Notes under the pieces: generated by a model | Database searches by the model: none | What the model was told of the DNA's origin: nothing | Seen by the model: the letters and a program-made list of their open reading frames with translations, nothing else | Program-made: the position numbers and the translations under genes | Source: JBEIHI01 sp964655245 | GTDB taxonomy: Bacteria > Bdellovibrionota > UBA2394 | DNA length: 64,000 bases | Reading direction: 5' to 3' | NCBI GenBank assembly: GCA_964655245.1 | Contig: CAZZLQ010000003.1 | Span: forward strand, 1-64,000 | Shown: positions 53,113-62,069 of the stretch, in pieces | Position numbering within the stretch: position 1 is the first letter of the stretch | Layout: each line of letters starts with the position of its first letter

Positions 53113-54003
53113 TTATTCCACATTTTGAATCTGTTCACGCATTCTCTCGAGACAAGATTTGAGGTCCACAATCAGCGGAAGCGCCGCAGCATCAGGGCAT
53201 TTGGTCCCCAAAGTGTTCACCTCTCGATGAAGCTCCTGAAGAACGAACTCAATCTTTCGCCCCACCTCCACACCTTTCGACATTGTTTCGTCAAAGGTCT
53301 GAAGATGATGCACAATGCGATCGATTTCCTCATGAAAATCTGAGCGAGAAACCCAAAAGACAACCTCTTGCTCCAATCGGTTGGGATCAAAATTCTGTCC
53401 CTGAAAGAGCTGCTGAATGCGATCTTTCGCCTTCTGTCTAACGATCGCGAGCATGTCCTGGTGTCTCGCACGAATCTTTTCAAAACTCGCTTCGAAGGCT
53501 TGTCGATGAGAGAGAATAGATGATTTCAAACTCTCGCCTTCAGCCAATCGACTCTTCACCACAGCATCGAGAGCTTTCTTGAAAACTTTTTCGAGGAAGG
53601 CCCACTCCTCTGACTGATCAATTTCAACGTCGTGCTTCTGAAGCCAATCTGGCTGAGTCAGCAAATCAGAGATACTTACAGGAGTTTCCATCTTGAGAGC
53701 TTTGCGAACTTTATCGAGCCCCTCATACAAAGCATGCGCCTGAGTTTGATTGATAAAGATATCTCGCTCGCGCCCCTCAAGCACCTCAACCGAAACACCC
53801 ACATCCACGCGTCCACGCTTGAGATACTGTCGAACCAATTTGGAGAACTGAGAGTCAAAAACTACGTAAGGACGCGGGGAACGAAGATTGATATCCAAAA
53901 ATTTGGAGTTCACTGTGCGAACCTCGATGGAAACCTCGAGTTTACCGCGAGCGCACTGAACCACCTCAGAAACCAGACCAAAACCGGTCATGCTAGACAA
54001 CAT
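53113..54003 (-). CDS. yicC: YicC/YloC family endoribonuclease
   Basis: 296 aa. N-terminal SSMTGFG is the family signature; EVRTVNSKFLDINLR and the C-terminal block GRKIEFVLQELHREVNTLGTKC follow, with VDLKSCLERMREQIQNVE as the usual end. YicC-type proteins cleave RNA, including some small RNAs. The start at 54003 is likely (MLSSMTGFG). Belongs to the gmk-rpoZ-rel cluster; the upstream barrel gene ends 44 bases away. Confidence 0.92.
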   Translation of the reverse strand: MLSSMTGFGLVSEVVQCARGKLEVSIEVRTVNSKFLDINLRSPRPYVVFDSQFSKLVRQYLKRGRVDVGVSVEVLEGRERDIFINQTQAHALYEGLDKVRKALKMETPVSISDLLTQPDWLQKHDVEIDQSEEWAFLEKVFKKALDAVVKSRLAEGESLKSSILSHRQAFEASFEKIRARHQDMLAIVRQKAKDRIQQLFQGQNFDPNRLEQEVVFWVSRSDFHEEIDRIVHHLQTFDETMSKGVEVGRKIEFVLQELHREVNTLGTKCPDAAALPLIVDLKSCLERMREQIQNVE

Positions 54004-54047
54004 TCGGGAGATTTAGCGAATCCCCTAGAATCGGTCTAGCGTCAGTT

Positions 54048-54629
54048 CTAAAAGGAATAGCGTAGATAACTACTGGCTTGGAGAATTGCACTCTTGTGAT
54101 TTTGAATGCCCGAAATCGAAGGATTGAGGCCAAAGGAAATCCCTCGAGTTCTCATGAAATACTCAGCACTCAACTCGGCAGTAAACATTCCATGCGTTGC
54201 CGAGGTTCGGGTGGGCTTGCTGTTGGGATTCGTGATGAACGCTCCACCTCCCAAACCTCCCCCCACAAAAAGTCGTCGAGTGATGGGATAGGCACCCTTG
54301 AGAAGTCCGCCCACCTGATACGCAAAGAATGTCGGCGTTACCCCACTCGTCACCGTGAGGTTATTCGACTCGTGTCCGGAAAATCTCAGAAATCCTTCAA
54401 AGCCCAAAGTTCTAAACACGTCGTAGCCAGCCTTCACTCCAACAACCCAGCCGTTTGAAAACTCTCGATCGAGTCCGAGCATGAACAATCCGCCGAGTTC
54501 AAGAGCTGAATAGAGCCCCTGCTTTCTTGCACCAGAGGTAAACTGACCAACTTCCTCAGCAGCAAAAACGGATCCATTCCACGCACTCAGAGCGAGAAGA
54601 GAAGACAAGATCAATGACTTGAAATTCAT
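54048..54629 (-). CDS. Small outer-membrane beta-barrel (CglE/GltB-like)
   Basis: 193 aa. Signal peptide MNFKSLILSSLLALSAWNGSVFA, then alternating strands with Gly and aromatics (GLYSALELGGLFMLGLD, WVVGVKAGYDVF, YQVGGLLKGAYP, RLFVGGGLGGGAF) and a C-terminal ASSYLRYSF ending in Phe, the barrel-assembly signal. The ATG directly abuts the stop of the FHA/TonB-like gene. The size and partner genes fit the small outer-membrane proteins of Myxococcus gliding (CglE, GltA/B type); homology not confirmed. Confidence 0.7.
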   Translation of the reverse strand: MNFKSLILSSLLALSAWNGSVFAAEEVGQFTSGARKQGLYSALELGGLFMLGLDREFSNGWVVGVKAGYDVFRTLGFEGFLRFSGHESNNLTVTSGVTPTFFAYQVGGLLKGAYPITRRLFVGGGLGGGAFITNPNSKPTRTSATHGMFTAELSAEYFMRTRGISFGLNPSISGIQNHKSAILQASSYLRYSF

Positions 54630-56612
54630 TTAGAGTCCTCCATGGAAGGTCCATGGCCATGTCACTTGGACCTGGCCTCCACCTCTTGGCTGAGGAAACT
54701 GCCATGTTGAGATCGCCTGTGCGACGCAATTGTAAAGTTGATCGCCTAATTCTTCCCCAGAAAGTCTGCTTGGATCTGCAACTCGCCCCGAAGGCATCAC
54801 GGTCCAAAGAACGCGAAGACGTCCCTTCAAGTCACGGCCTCCGGCATTGATGAGAGCTTTTTCGTAGCACGCTTGCACTTGTCGCATATTGGCGCGAACC
54901 ACGCGTTCTACTTCTTCTCGGGTGAGACCATCTTGAACATCTACATCTTCCCCCGAATATGAAATCGCGGCTTCGCCCTTTTTGCCCGACGAGCCCAGAC
55001 CGAATCCCTCTCGTCCACCACCTTTACCTTTGGTTCCAAGTCCACCTTGAACATCAATGGCCGTTCCTCCGCCACCAAGGTTCAAGCCTTTGGCTCCACG
55101 ACCGCCAGCACCTTTGACATCCAAATCAGCACCGCGCTCCTGACCTTCCAGAGAGCCCTCAAGCTCACCGCCCAGTCCTTGACCGGCCATCGTGCCGCCT
55201 TGATTCGCTTTACCGCCACCGCCTTGAGCACCCAGCGCTCCAAGCAGTCCTTCATCTTCAACTTTGACGTCGGGCTTCATCTGCTTCGATGGCGCCTGAC
55301 CACCCGTGCCTGCTGGCTTTGGCTTACCCGTTCCCACTCCTTGATCAGGACGAAGTCCTCGCTTTGCAAGATTGGGATCCGTTTCCTTTCCAAAAGCACC
55401 CTTTGGCGCCGACCGCAAAGGTCGATCAACTTCTGTCACAATGCCGAGAGGCTTGGCCTTGGCTTGAATACGACCGGTCGTTCGACCCGCTTTACCTTCT
55501 TCACCTTTGGCACGCGCACCCTCACCCTGCTTGCCCGACATCTGAGCCTTTTGCTGAGGCACTTTGACGGCTTCCACCTTCTTGGGCTCCGACACTTTAG
55601 GTGGAGGCGGAGGAGGTGGCGGTGGTGGTGGAGGAGGTGGCGGCTTCATATTGGGATCGGTCGGTGCTTCCACCGTGACCACAATCTCTGCCTGCTCCGT
55701 TTTAGCCGATGCTTCAATCGCCAATCGATGGAGCATCAGAGCAAACGCTACAAAGGAAACAAGAATTACCGAAAAAATTCCAGCGTACAGGGGCTCTCGC
55801 ACAACAGGTGCTGTCAATGGAGCCGTCAGATTCAACCGAACGCTTTGAACGTAGATGGCAAATGGTCCAATCTCAATCAGGCATCGATCGGAGAACTGCA
55901 CAAAAGTGGATAGGCCCAAATCAGTCTGACGAGCCGTTGAGCGCAACTCATCGAGCTGCTTCACCGAACCACGAGTCTCAAGCATTCCCGTCATCGCGGG
56001 ATGTAAATGAAGCTCAACACCATTTGGTAAAATTTTCAGAAGCTTAAAGCTCTTAGGCAGAGAGGGAATCTGGACCAGAAAGTCGTTATCAGCACTCTCA
56101 CCGATCTGAACCAGATCTCCAATATCAAAGCATCGGATATCAACGAGATCACCCTTCCACAAAATAGAAACCTGAACCCAGTCTTTTGTTTGATAGCCGG
56201 CTTTGGGCTTGGTCTTCAAAACCGTCGGGGTCTTCAGAGTGACTTCAACGTTCTGACTTTTGGAAACTTCCTGCTCGAGGAGAATTTCCTCGAGGGTCTT
56301 CTCCTCAGCTTCAATCTCAATACGAAGAACAGAAACCTCAGTACGGCCGAGTTGAAACTTTTCGTTGAGCTTTAAAACTTTTTCACTGACTTTTTGCCCG
56401 CCGACGAATGTTCCGTTGGCGGAGTCGAGATCTCGAAGCTTCACAGACTTTTCATCGACGATCTCAAGGCTGCAATGCTGCCGAGACAGAATGGGGTCAG
56501 AGATGGGAACCTCACAAATCTTTGATCGTCCCAACAGGATTGGCGCACGATCTAAGATCATCTCTTGAGTTGATTGGTCATCCAAATTCTTAAGATGAAG
56601 AACGATCTTCAA
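54630..56612 (-). CDS. FHA-TM-TonB-like protein (AgmX/PglI C-terminal domain, GltG-like)
   Basis: 660 aa. Cytoplasmic FHA domain (about 20-95; LLGRSKICEVPISDPILSRQ, SANGTFVGG), a second structured domain to ~270, one membrane helix (YAGIFSVILVSFVAFALML, ~280-300), then a periplasmic arm with a run of 15-17 prolines, a long Gly/Lys-rich stretch, and a C-terminal AgmX/PglI TonB-like domain (REEVERVVRANMRQVQACYEKAL...GRLRVLWTVMPSGRV). As I recall, Myxococcus GltG combines FHA and TonB-like parts; here it would link cytoplasm to outer membrane. It starts with TTG at 56612 (GAGAGGG seven bases upstream). Abuts the barrel gene. Confidence 0.8.
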   Translation of the reverse strand: MKIVLHLKNLDDQSTQEMILDRAPILLGRSKICEVPISDPILSRQHCSLEIVDEKSVKLRDLDSANGTFVGGQKVSEKVLKLNEKFQLGRTEVSVLRIEIEAEEKTLEEILLEQEVSKSQNVEVTLKTPTVLKTKPKAGYQTKDWVQVSILWKGDLVDIRCFDIGDLVQIGESADNDFLVQIPSLPKSFKLLKILPNGVELHLHPAMTGMLETRGSVKQLDELRSTARQTDLGLSTFVQFSDRCLIEIGPFAIYVQSVRLNLTAPLTAPVVREPLYAGIFSVILVSFVAFALMLHRLAIEASAKTEQAEIVVTVEAPTDPNMKPPPPPPPPPPPPPPPKVSEPKKVEAVKVPQQKAQMSGKQGEGARAKGEEGKAGRTTGRIQAKAKPLGIVTEVDRPLRSAPKGAFGKETDPNLAKRGLRPDQGVGTGKPKPAGTGGQAPSKQMKPDVKVEDEGLLGALGAQGGGGKANQGGTMAGQGLGGELEGSLEGQERGADLDVKGAGGRGAKGLNLGGGGTAIDVQGGLGTKGKGGGREGFGLGSSGKKGEAAISYSGEDVDVQDGLTREEVERVVRANMRQVQACYEKALINAGGRDLKGRLRVLWTVMPSGRVADPSRLSGEELGDQLYNCVAQAISTWQFPQPRGGGQVQVTWPWTFHGGL

Positions 56613-56717
56613 GGCAGCCCTCTCCCTCTCAAAATTCTAAAGAAATTTAGGTGCTTGGCCTAGTTATTTGAGAATGACGCGATGGGTCAGAATGATGCTC
56701 TGCTCTTGAGCCTTAAT

Positions 56718-57233
56718 TCAAGGCCAGGTGAAAGTCATGATCGATGTCGATCCCAACTTATCAAAGACTTTGGCTTGCGAGACCCGCCCCTTCGCCACGG
56801 TGACATCGATGTATTTGAACGTCACTTCATCTGTGCGAAGAGGAATCACTCGAAAAGCCTCAGAATTCAAACTCTCAATCTTGAAAACTTTTGGATCCGG
56901 CTCTCCCCACAGAAACGAAAAACTTTGCTCAAGAGTCACAGCACCCGAAACAGATTGAACCTCGGTCTTGCCCCCTTCTTTCACTTTCAGCTTTCTGCCG
57001 TCATACTCAATCACTCGCGACCTGGGCTTTTCGTAGGTCCAAACGAGTTTATCAGGCCGCTGAAACTCCATCGTTCCAGAGGCCTCATCAGGGGAATTGG
57101 GAAACAAATCCTGAACGACTTTTTGATGAAAGCTCGCGCGAATCTGCTTTTTATCTTTGAAGGATTTTTGCAGGGACTGAAGCCCCGGATGAGCCGACGA
57201 CGTTAGACCCAGACTAAGAACAAGCCACAACAT
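56718..57233 (-). CDS. lolA: LolA-like outer-membrane lipoprotein carrier
   Basis: 171 aa. Short signal peptide MLWLVLSLGLTSSAHP, then the LolA pattern: LQKSFKDKKQIRASFHQKV, SGTMEFQRPDKLVWTYEKP, VIEYDGRKLKV, and a final VFDKLGSTSIMTFTWP. It would shuttle lipoproteins across the periplasm. LolA is usually ~180-200 aa, so this is normal to short. Lies 15 bases after the CglF-like gene and before the FHA/TonB-like gene. Confidence 0.75.
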   Translation of the reverse strand: MLWLVLSLGLTSSAHPGLQSLQKSFKDKKQIRASFHQKVVQDLFPNSPDEASGTMEFQRPDKLVWTYEKPRSRVIEYDGRKLKVKEGGKTEVQSVSGAVTLEQSFSFLWGEPDPKVFKIESLNSEAFRVIPLRTDEVTFKYIDVTVAKGRVSQAKVFDKLGSTSIMTFTWP

Positions 57234-57248
57234 GACTCTGATTCTTAG

Positions 57249-57596
57249 CTATTTTGCATCTTGAGCGGAAGTCTTGAGTTCAGGAATGAAAGATCTTTTG
57301 AGATTCAAGGCACTCGAAAAACTAGATTGGTTCTTACGAAACACAAAAGAACCATCGGGCGCTCTTAGATTTCCGTTGACGATGGTGTCCTCAAAATCCA
57401 GATAGGTTTTCTCTTTATAAACAATACGCTTCCGCTTGGCGGGTTCCACGGGAGTCGCCGGAGCTATCGATTCAGTGGGCGCACTCGGGCTCTGAAGGGG
57501 CGCCAAATCTTGAGCATGAATCGCAATCATGATGCCCCAAAGAAATGATGCCAGCAGTGAACACAAGATGCAGCGCAAAACGACTCCCCTTTTCAT
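57249..57596 (-). CDS. Small secreted protein resembling CglF of gliding clusters
   Basis: 115 aa. Signal peptide MKRGVVLRCILCSLLASFLW... to about residue 28, a Pro/Ala linker, then KRKRIVYKEKTYLDFEDTIV, NGNLRAPDGSFVFRKN and LKRSFIPELKTSA. The (K)-Y-K-x-KT-x-(I/L)DF followed by G-x-L-x-x-P-x-G pattern is what I remember of the CglF group encoded beside Agl/Glt genes. AGGG is eight bases before the ATG. The context (TPR, LolA-like, FHA/TonB, barrel) supports it; identity is moderate. Confidence 0.6.
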   Translation of the reverse strand: MKRGVVLRCILCSLLASFLWGIMIAIHAQDLAPLQSPSAPTESIAPATPVEPAKRKRIVYKEKTYLDFEDTIVNGNLRAPDGSFVFRKNQSSFSSALNLKRSFIPELKTSAQDAK

Positions 57597-57641
57597 GACT
57601 TCACCCTATCATAGGATCGAAACTTTCGCCCAGCATTCTGA

Positions 57642-60200
57642 TTATGTGCCTGAGAGATTGAGATCACGAGCTGTCTTTTCCGCAAGACCACGGGCTTCCT
57701 GACCCTGAGTTTCAAAGCTCTGAGCTTTTTCAAGCACGAGATCTTGATACTTTCGCAGATTCTCACCGGCCAGCTGTGACGGAATAGGCGCTGTTCGAAT
57801 GGTTGAGGACATATGCAAATAGGCATTGGCCAGGACTTGAAGAGCTTTGACTGTCACTTCTCCAACCTTAAGCTTTGCAATCTCTGTCACATCTCGCTTG
57901 AGCTGCTCGAGAAGATTGACCTTGTTGGCTGTATTCTTTTGCAGCGTTTTGAGGTTCTTCATGGAAACTTTTTCCATTTTGTCACTCAAAGCGACGATGT
58001 CCTTCAAGCGACCGGTGGCAATCGCTTCTCGGTTTGACTCCGACATCGGCAACTTAGCCATTTCAACTTCCATCGCGGAGCGCTGAGCATCCGATGAGAG
58101 TCTATAAACGAGCATGGTCATGGGACCTCGTTCCGAACGATTCTCTTTATCAATCAGTCTGGCCCACTCATCTCGATAGCGCCTGAAGTCTCTCAACTCC
58201 TGATCATCCAACCGTCGCATCGACAAAAACTTACCCATCAAATTCACGGCGGGCTGAACATGTTTGGAGGCTGAGTAATTCCCCGTCAACGCTCTAAATG
58301 CGGCCTTCATTTCTGAAGGATCTGAACTTCGATCATCCGCGGCAACCTCGGTCAAATTCACAAATGCAGCCCAAACAGCGTCATCTACCTGCTGAGCGGT
58401 GGGATACTGTTGAGAGTACTCAAAGTACTTTCGCCCCACTTGCTTGAGAGCCTCAAGTCGAGCAGAACCCTGCATGGCTTTCGCCTGCTTTTCTTCTTCT
58501 TGAATACTCTTGAGCGCAGCCTTTTGCTCAATGCCCACGAATTCAGCTCGAGTTCCTGAGTCCACAGAGCCCGAAAGTTTCTTGGCATACTCCGCCACTT
58601 GCTTGTAGTCGCTCTTCAAATTGTAAATATCTAAAACAAGTTGAGCCGAGAGCTTTCCTTCTTGAGTGTTCGGCATATTCTCAGCCAAATGCTTAAAGGC
58701 AGGAAGCGCTCGGTCATAGTCATTCAGCTGATACAACAAGCGGGCCGCTTGATAACTGGCTCTGATCTTTTGAGCCATCGTAATCCCCGCGATGTTTTGA
58801 ATTATCTGAACCGCTGCCAGGTATTTCTCATCATTTGCGGATGTCTGTCTAAATTCTTTACCCTTGTGCTGAAAACCATCGGCAAGTTTTTCAGCTGTAA
58901 GGAGCCAGTTCCAAGCTGCCTGAGATTGGATTGGAGAAACAACTTGAGATGCGTTTTCATACGCCAAAGCTGCTTCTGAAGTTTTTTCACGAGCATAGAG
59001 AGCTTCCCCCAAATAAAAGTTCGCTTGCGCGGATTGGATGTCATTAGCCGGAATCTTCGAAACGTATGCACGATAGTAGACGATCGCCATATCGTACTGT
59101 TGATTTCGAAACGCCGGATCTTTGGACTTCTGACCTTCAGAGTGAAATTTTTGAGCACTTGAAAGCAGCATCTTCAAACTTTCGGGACTGGCTGCTTCTG
59201 TACTCGTCGAAATCTGAGAAACGAGCTGAGCCACTTGCTCAGGACGTCCCAAAGCTTCCTCAGCTTTGATTTGACCCATCAAGTAATCGCTCGACTGGCC
59301 AGAGGATGCAAATCGGGTTCGAAGAGAATCATAGACTTGAGAAGCTGCTTTATTTTCCCCTCGCTGAACAAGCCCCTGAGCCAGAGAGTTTAAGCTCGAC
59401 TCAAGAAGTTGAGGATCTTGAATCACTCCCTCAAGGTATCGTGCTACATTCTGCGCGCCATGAACTTCCATAGCGGGCCAAATCATTTCGCGAACAGCAT
59501 CTTTGGAGTAATCACCGGCTCCTGTTTGATTTTTGATGGTTGCTTCAAACCACTTCAGGGCTTTGGCCGGCTGATCCATATTCTGAGCCACCCAGCCCAG
59601 TTTGTACTGAACATACGCACTCATCTTGGAGTCTTCCAACGCCTTCAGATAATAAGATTCAGCGCGAGGGAATTGTCCGACACTAAAGTAGTGATCTCCA
59701 AGTAACAAAGAGGCCTGCTGAATCACAGGCGAATCAGGAAATCGATCGGCGATATCCGCGAGAACAGCTCCAGCCTCTTGCATTTTCTTTTGCTCAACAT
59801 AGGTGTTGGCCAAAACAAAGAGAGCTTCATCAAGCCGAGGAAAATGTGGGTATTGAGTTCGAAGTTCCTCAAGAACCTTGAGAGCCTGATCCTGCTTTTT
59901 GAGAGAACCCTGCAAGTCTCCACGCAACTCGTGATACTTGGCGGTTTCAAACAACGCCTCGCCCAATCGAAACAAAGTATCAGGGCGCTTGGGTGAGTTT
60001 GGATACTTCAGCAGGAATTGCTCCATCAAAGGAATCTGCTGCATGCGTATCAAATTGAGTTTTTCGAGCTTCTCGGAGGAGAGCTCAGTGGCCATTAAAG
60101 CAGGTTGCTGGGCTGCGACAACGAGTCCGCAAAGTGCGAGTCGACCCCAGAATGCGGTCCATCCTCTAAAAGTGCTGAAAATTCGCATACTTAGATTCAT
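57642..60200 (-). CDS. Large secreted TPR protein (AgmU/GltD-like)
   Basis: 852 aa. Signal peptide (GWTAFWGRLALCGLVVAAQQPALMA) then many tetratricopeptide-type helical pairs: PLMEQFLLKYPNSPKRPDTLFRLGEALF, ALFVLANTYVEQKKMQEAG and QFPRAESYYLKALEDS, quoted here by first residues. The C-terminal part is helical and charged with coiled-coil character. TPR arrays scaffold protein complexes in the periplasm. GAAGGG five to six bases before ATG 60200. First gene of the envelope operon, under the sigma-54 promoter at 60239-60255. Resembles the big TPR proteins of Myxococcus gliding clusters (inference from layout). Confidence 0.72.
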   Translation of the reverse strand: MNLSMRIFSTFRGWTAFWGRLALCGLVVAAQQPALMATELSSEKLEKLNLIRMQQIPLMEQFLLKYPNSPKRPDTLFRLGEALFETAKYHELRGDLQGSLKKQDQALKVLEELRTQYPHFPRLDEALFVLANTYVEQKKMQEAGAVLADIADRFPDSPVIQQASLLLGDHYFSVGQFPRAESYYLKALEDSKMSAYVQYKLGWVAQNMDQPAKALKWFEATIKNQTGAGDYSKDAVREMIWPAMEVHGAQNVARYLEGVIQDPQLLESSLNSLAQGLVQRGENKAASQVYDSLRTRFASSGQSSDYLMGQIKAEEALGRPEQVAQLVSQISTSTEAASPESLKMLLSSAQKFHSEGQKSKDPAFRNQQYDMAIVYYRAYVSKIPANDIQSAQANFYLGEALYAREKTSEAALAYENASQVVSPIQSQAAWNWLLTAEKLADGFQHKGKEFRQTSANDEKYLAAVQIIQNIAGITMAQKIRASYQAARLLYQLNDYDRALPAFKHLAENMPNTQEGKLSAQLVLDIYNLKSDYKQVAEYAKKLSGSVDSGTRAEFVGIEQKAALKSIQEEEKQAKAMQGSARLEALKQVGRKYFEYSQQYPTAQQVDDAVWAAFVNLTEVAADDRSSDPSEMKAAFRALTGNYSASKHVQPAVNLMGKFLSMRRLDDQELRDFRRYRDEWARLIDKENRSERGPMTMLVYRLSSDAQRSAMEVEMAKLPMSESNREAIATGRLKDIVALSDKMEKVSMKNLKTLQKNTANKVNLLEQLKRDVTEIAKLKVGEVTVKALQVLANAYLHMSSTIRTAPIPSQLAGENLRKYQDLVLEKAQSFETQGQEARGLAEKTARDLNLSGT

Positions 60201-60238
60201 AATTTCCCTTCAGAGATGACCCCTTTGCAGCCATAAAG

Positions 60239-60255
60239 TTGCAAGCGGCATGCCA
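60239..60255 (-). promoter_or_regulatory. Sigma-54 promoter of the TPR/Glt-like operon
   Basis: Minus strand TGGCATGCCGCTTGCAA: GG 60253-60254, GC 60241-60242, spacing 10. Start predicted near 60229, leader about 29 bases with the GAAGGG site. Confidence 0.78.
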
Positions 60256-60292
60256 GACCTGAGCGGCTCAAAACCACGTATAATAGGAGCTT

Positions 60293-61426
60293 GTGGGTGT
60301 CTTTGGTAACGATACGACCCGGGCGTTCCTCAGTCCGATTCTCGAATATCTTGATGACGATTCAGTCACTGAAATTCTGATTAATGCCTACGACAACATC
60401 TTCATTGAAAGAAAGGGCAAGCTCTCAAAAGCACCAACCGCCTTTGGCTCCGAAGATGAGCTCTTTGCTGCCGTTCGAAACGTCGCTCAGTTTGTGGGTC
60501 GACGAATCAGCGAGGAAGAACCGCTGCTCGATGCACGTCTGCCCGACGGTAGCAGGATTCATATCGTCATTCCCCCATGCGCCAAAGATGGCATTTATAT
60601 GGCGATCCGAAAGTTCGGCAAAGAAGCTTTGCAAATCAAGGATCTCATCAGCGCTAATGCGCTTTCCGTGGAGATGGCGCGATTTCTCCACGCTGCCGTT
60701 CAACTCAAAAAGAATCTCATTGTTTCGGGCGCCACGAGCTCCGGAAAAACAACCTTGCTGAATTGCATCTCCAGCTTCATTCCACCGGATCAACGGGTGA
60801 TTGTGATTGAAGACGCCTCTGAACTTCAACTTCAACAACCTCATGTCATTCGAATGGAAACGCTGAAAAATGAGAATGTTCATATCGACATTCGGGATCT
60901 TGTCAAAAGCTCCCTCAGACTTCGTCCTGATCGAATTGTGATTGGAGAGGTTCGAGGACCTGAAGCGCTCGACTTACTTCAAGCGATGACGACTGGTCAT
61001 GCTGGATCGATGTCGACCTTGCATGCCAATAATCCCAAACAAGCCATTGCTCGACTCGAAACTCTGATCATGATGAATCGGCTCGAAATGCCGCTGCTTG
61101 CGATTCGTTCGCAAGTAGCCTCCGCCATTCAGATCATCGTACAGGCCAATCGCTTACGAGATGGCTCGAGAAAGCTCACTCATGTCTCTGAACTCGTCGG
61201 AATTGATGAACATGGCAACTATATCATCAACGACATTTTCGCTCTTGAGGTTCTTGGAATTGATGACAAGGGCAATTTCAAAACAGCTTTCAGACCTACA
61301 GGTCATATGCCCAGTTTTCTGGAAGAAGCATCGCGATCAGGAATCAAACTACCAGAATCCATGTTCACTCCTGCAGAAGCAGAGCCAACAGTCACTCTCG
61401 TTAAAAATGAAAACTCCAATTCTTAG
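60293..61426 (+). CDS. cpaF: CpaF/TadA-type secretion ATPase
   Basis: 377 aa. Hexameric ATPase of Tad-type pili and related secretion. Motifs: SVTEILINAYDNIFIE, RISEEEPLLDARLPDGSRIH, Walker A VSGATSSGKTTLLNCI (about 143-158), Asp box VIVIEDASELQL, Walker B LRPDRIVIGEVRGPEALDLL, and His box TGHAGSMSTLHAN. GTG start, AGGAGC three bases upstream, with TATAAT at 60279-60284 so close that the transcript would be almost leaderless. No CpaE/TadB/TadC follow, so the ATPase is solitary here; it may power the neighbouring Glt-like complex or a pilus encoded elsewhere. Divergent from the TPR operon. Confidence 0.9.
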   Translation: MGVFGNDTTRAFLSPILEYLDDDSVTEILINAYDNIFIERKGKLSKAPTAFGSEDELFAAVRNVAQFVGRRISEEEPLLDARLPDGSRIHIVIPPCAKDGIYMAIRKFGKEALQIKDLISANALSVEMARFLHAAVQLKKNLIVSGATSSGKTTLLNCISSFIPPDQRVIVIEDASELQLQQPHVIRMETLKNENVHIDIRDLVKSSLRLRPDRIVIGEVRGPEALDLLQAMTTGHAGSMSTLHANNPKQAIARLETLIMMNRLEMPLLAIRSQVASAIQIIVQANRLRDGSRKLTHVSELVGIDEHGNYIINDIFALEVLGIDDKGNFKTAFRPTGHMPSFLEEASRSGIKLPESMFTPAEAEPTVTLVKNENSNS

Positions 61427-61935
61427 TCGAGTTCTGCAACAGGTCTAATCACTGAGACAGGCGCGCAATAACGAATGGCTGAGGCATTTCGGCTGAGAAT
61501 GACCAGCTTCAACTGACATGCAGGACAAATCGAGCTACTCATCACAATCTTAAGCGTATACTCCCCTGCTGAGAGGAGATCCTGCTGCACTGACCGTTTG
61601 AGAACAACTGACTTATTGGATTGGGGATCCAGGAGCACTGCCTCCCACGCGGCGATCTCAGTTCGAGCCGGAAGTGAGAATTGAACCACGACAGATCCAT
61701 CCGCTCGAATAAAAGTGGGTCCGCGCTCAGCCGAATCACAGTTCGGCGAATTGACCAAAGGAACGGCCAGCTCTCCAACAAGCTCAGCATCGATTTCCGC
61801 GTGAGCAAAATCGAGAGACGAGCGCGGCTCGGGGACAACGCGGGAAACAGCTGCGTCCGCATCGATTCCAACCCCAATCAACAGTGATATTGTTAAACCA
61901 ACCCCAAGAACACTGAACTTAGTCCTGGTCACCAT
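61423..61935 (-). CDS. Secreted protein of unknown family
   Basis: About 170 aa. Signal peptide (MVTRTKFSVLGVGLTISLLIGVGIDADA) then a beta-rich domain with FIRADGSVVVQFSLPA and EYTLKIVMSSS, four Cys including CPAC. No family recognised. A longer frame from GTG at 62052 starts within the upstream terminator, so I used the internal ATG (position may be off by a base). Its stop overlaps the cpaF stop tail-to-tail by four bases. Confidence 0.6.
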   Translation of the reverse strand: MVTRTKFSVLGVGLTISLLIGVGIDADAAVSRVVPEPRSSLDFAHAEIDAELVGELAVPLVNSPNCDSAERGPTFIRADGSVVVQFSLPARTEIAAWEAVLLDPQSNKSVVLKRSVQQDLLSAGEYTLKIVMSSSICPACQLKLVILSRNASAIRYCAPVSVIRPVAELD

Positions 61936-62014
61936 AAGGCCCCCCGCAGCCTCAAGTTTACGCGAAGCCCCAAAGAGCAAAAGATCTGCAAAAAGTAGGG
62001 GCCGCAAAAATTGC

Positions 62015-62045
62015 AAAAAAAAAGGGGCGTCTAAAAGACGCCCCT
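62015..62045 (-). terminator. Rho-independent terminator after the RRM gene
   Basis: Perfect 10-bp stem AGGGGCGTCT / AGACGCCCCT with a three-base loop (62023-62045), followed on the minus strand by eight T (62022-62015). It lies 24 bases after the RRM gene stop. Confidence 0.92.
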
Positions 62046-62069
62046 GAAACACTTAGGTTTTTTGGCGAA

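Noticed and set aside
61936..62052. N-terminal extension of the secreted hypothetical protein to a GTG at 62052
   Set aside because: The frame would start next to and read through the terminator of the RRM gene; a good signal peptide starts at the internal Met.
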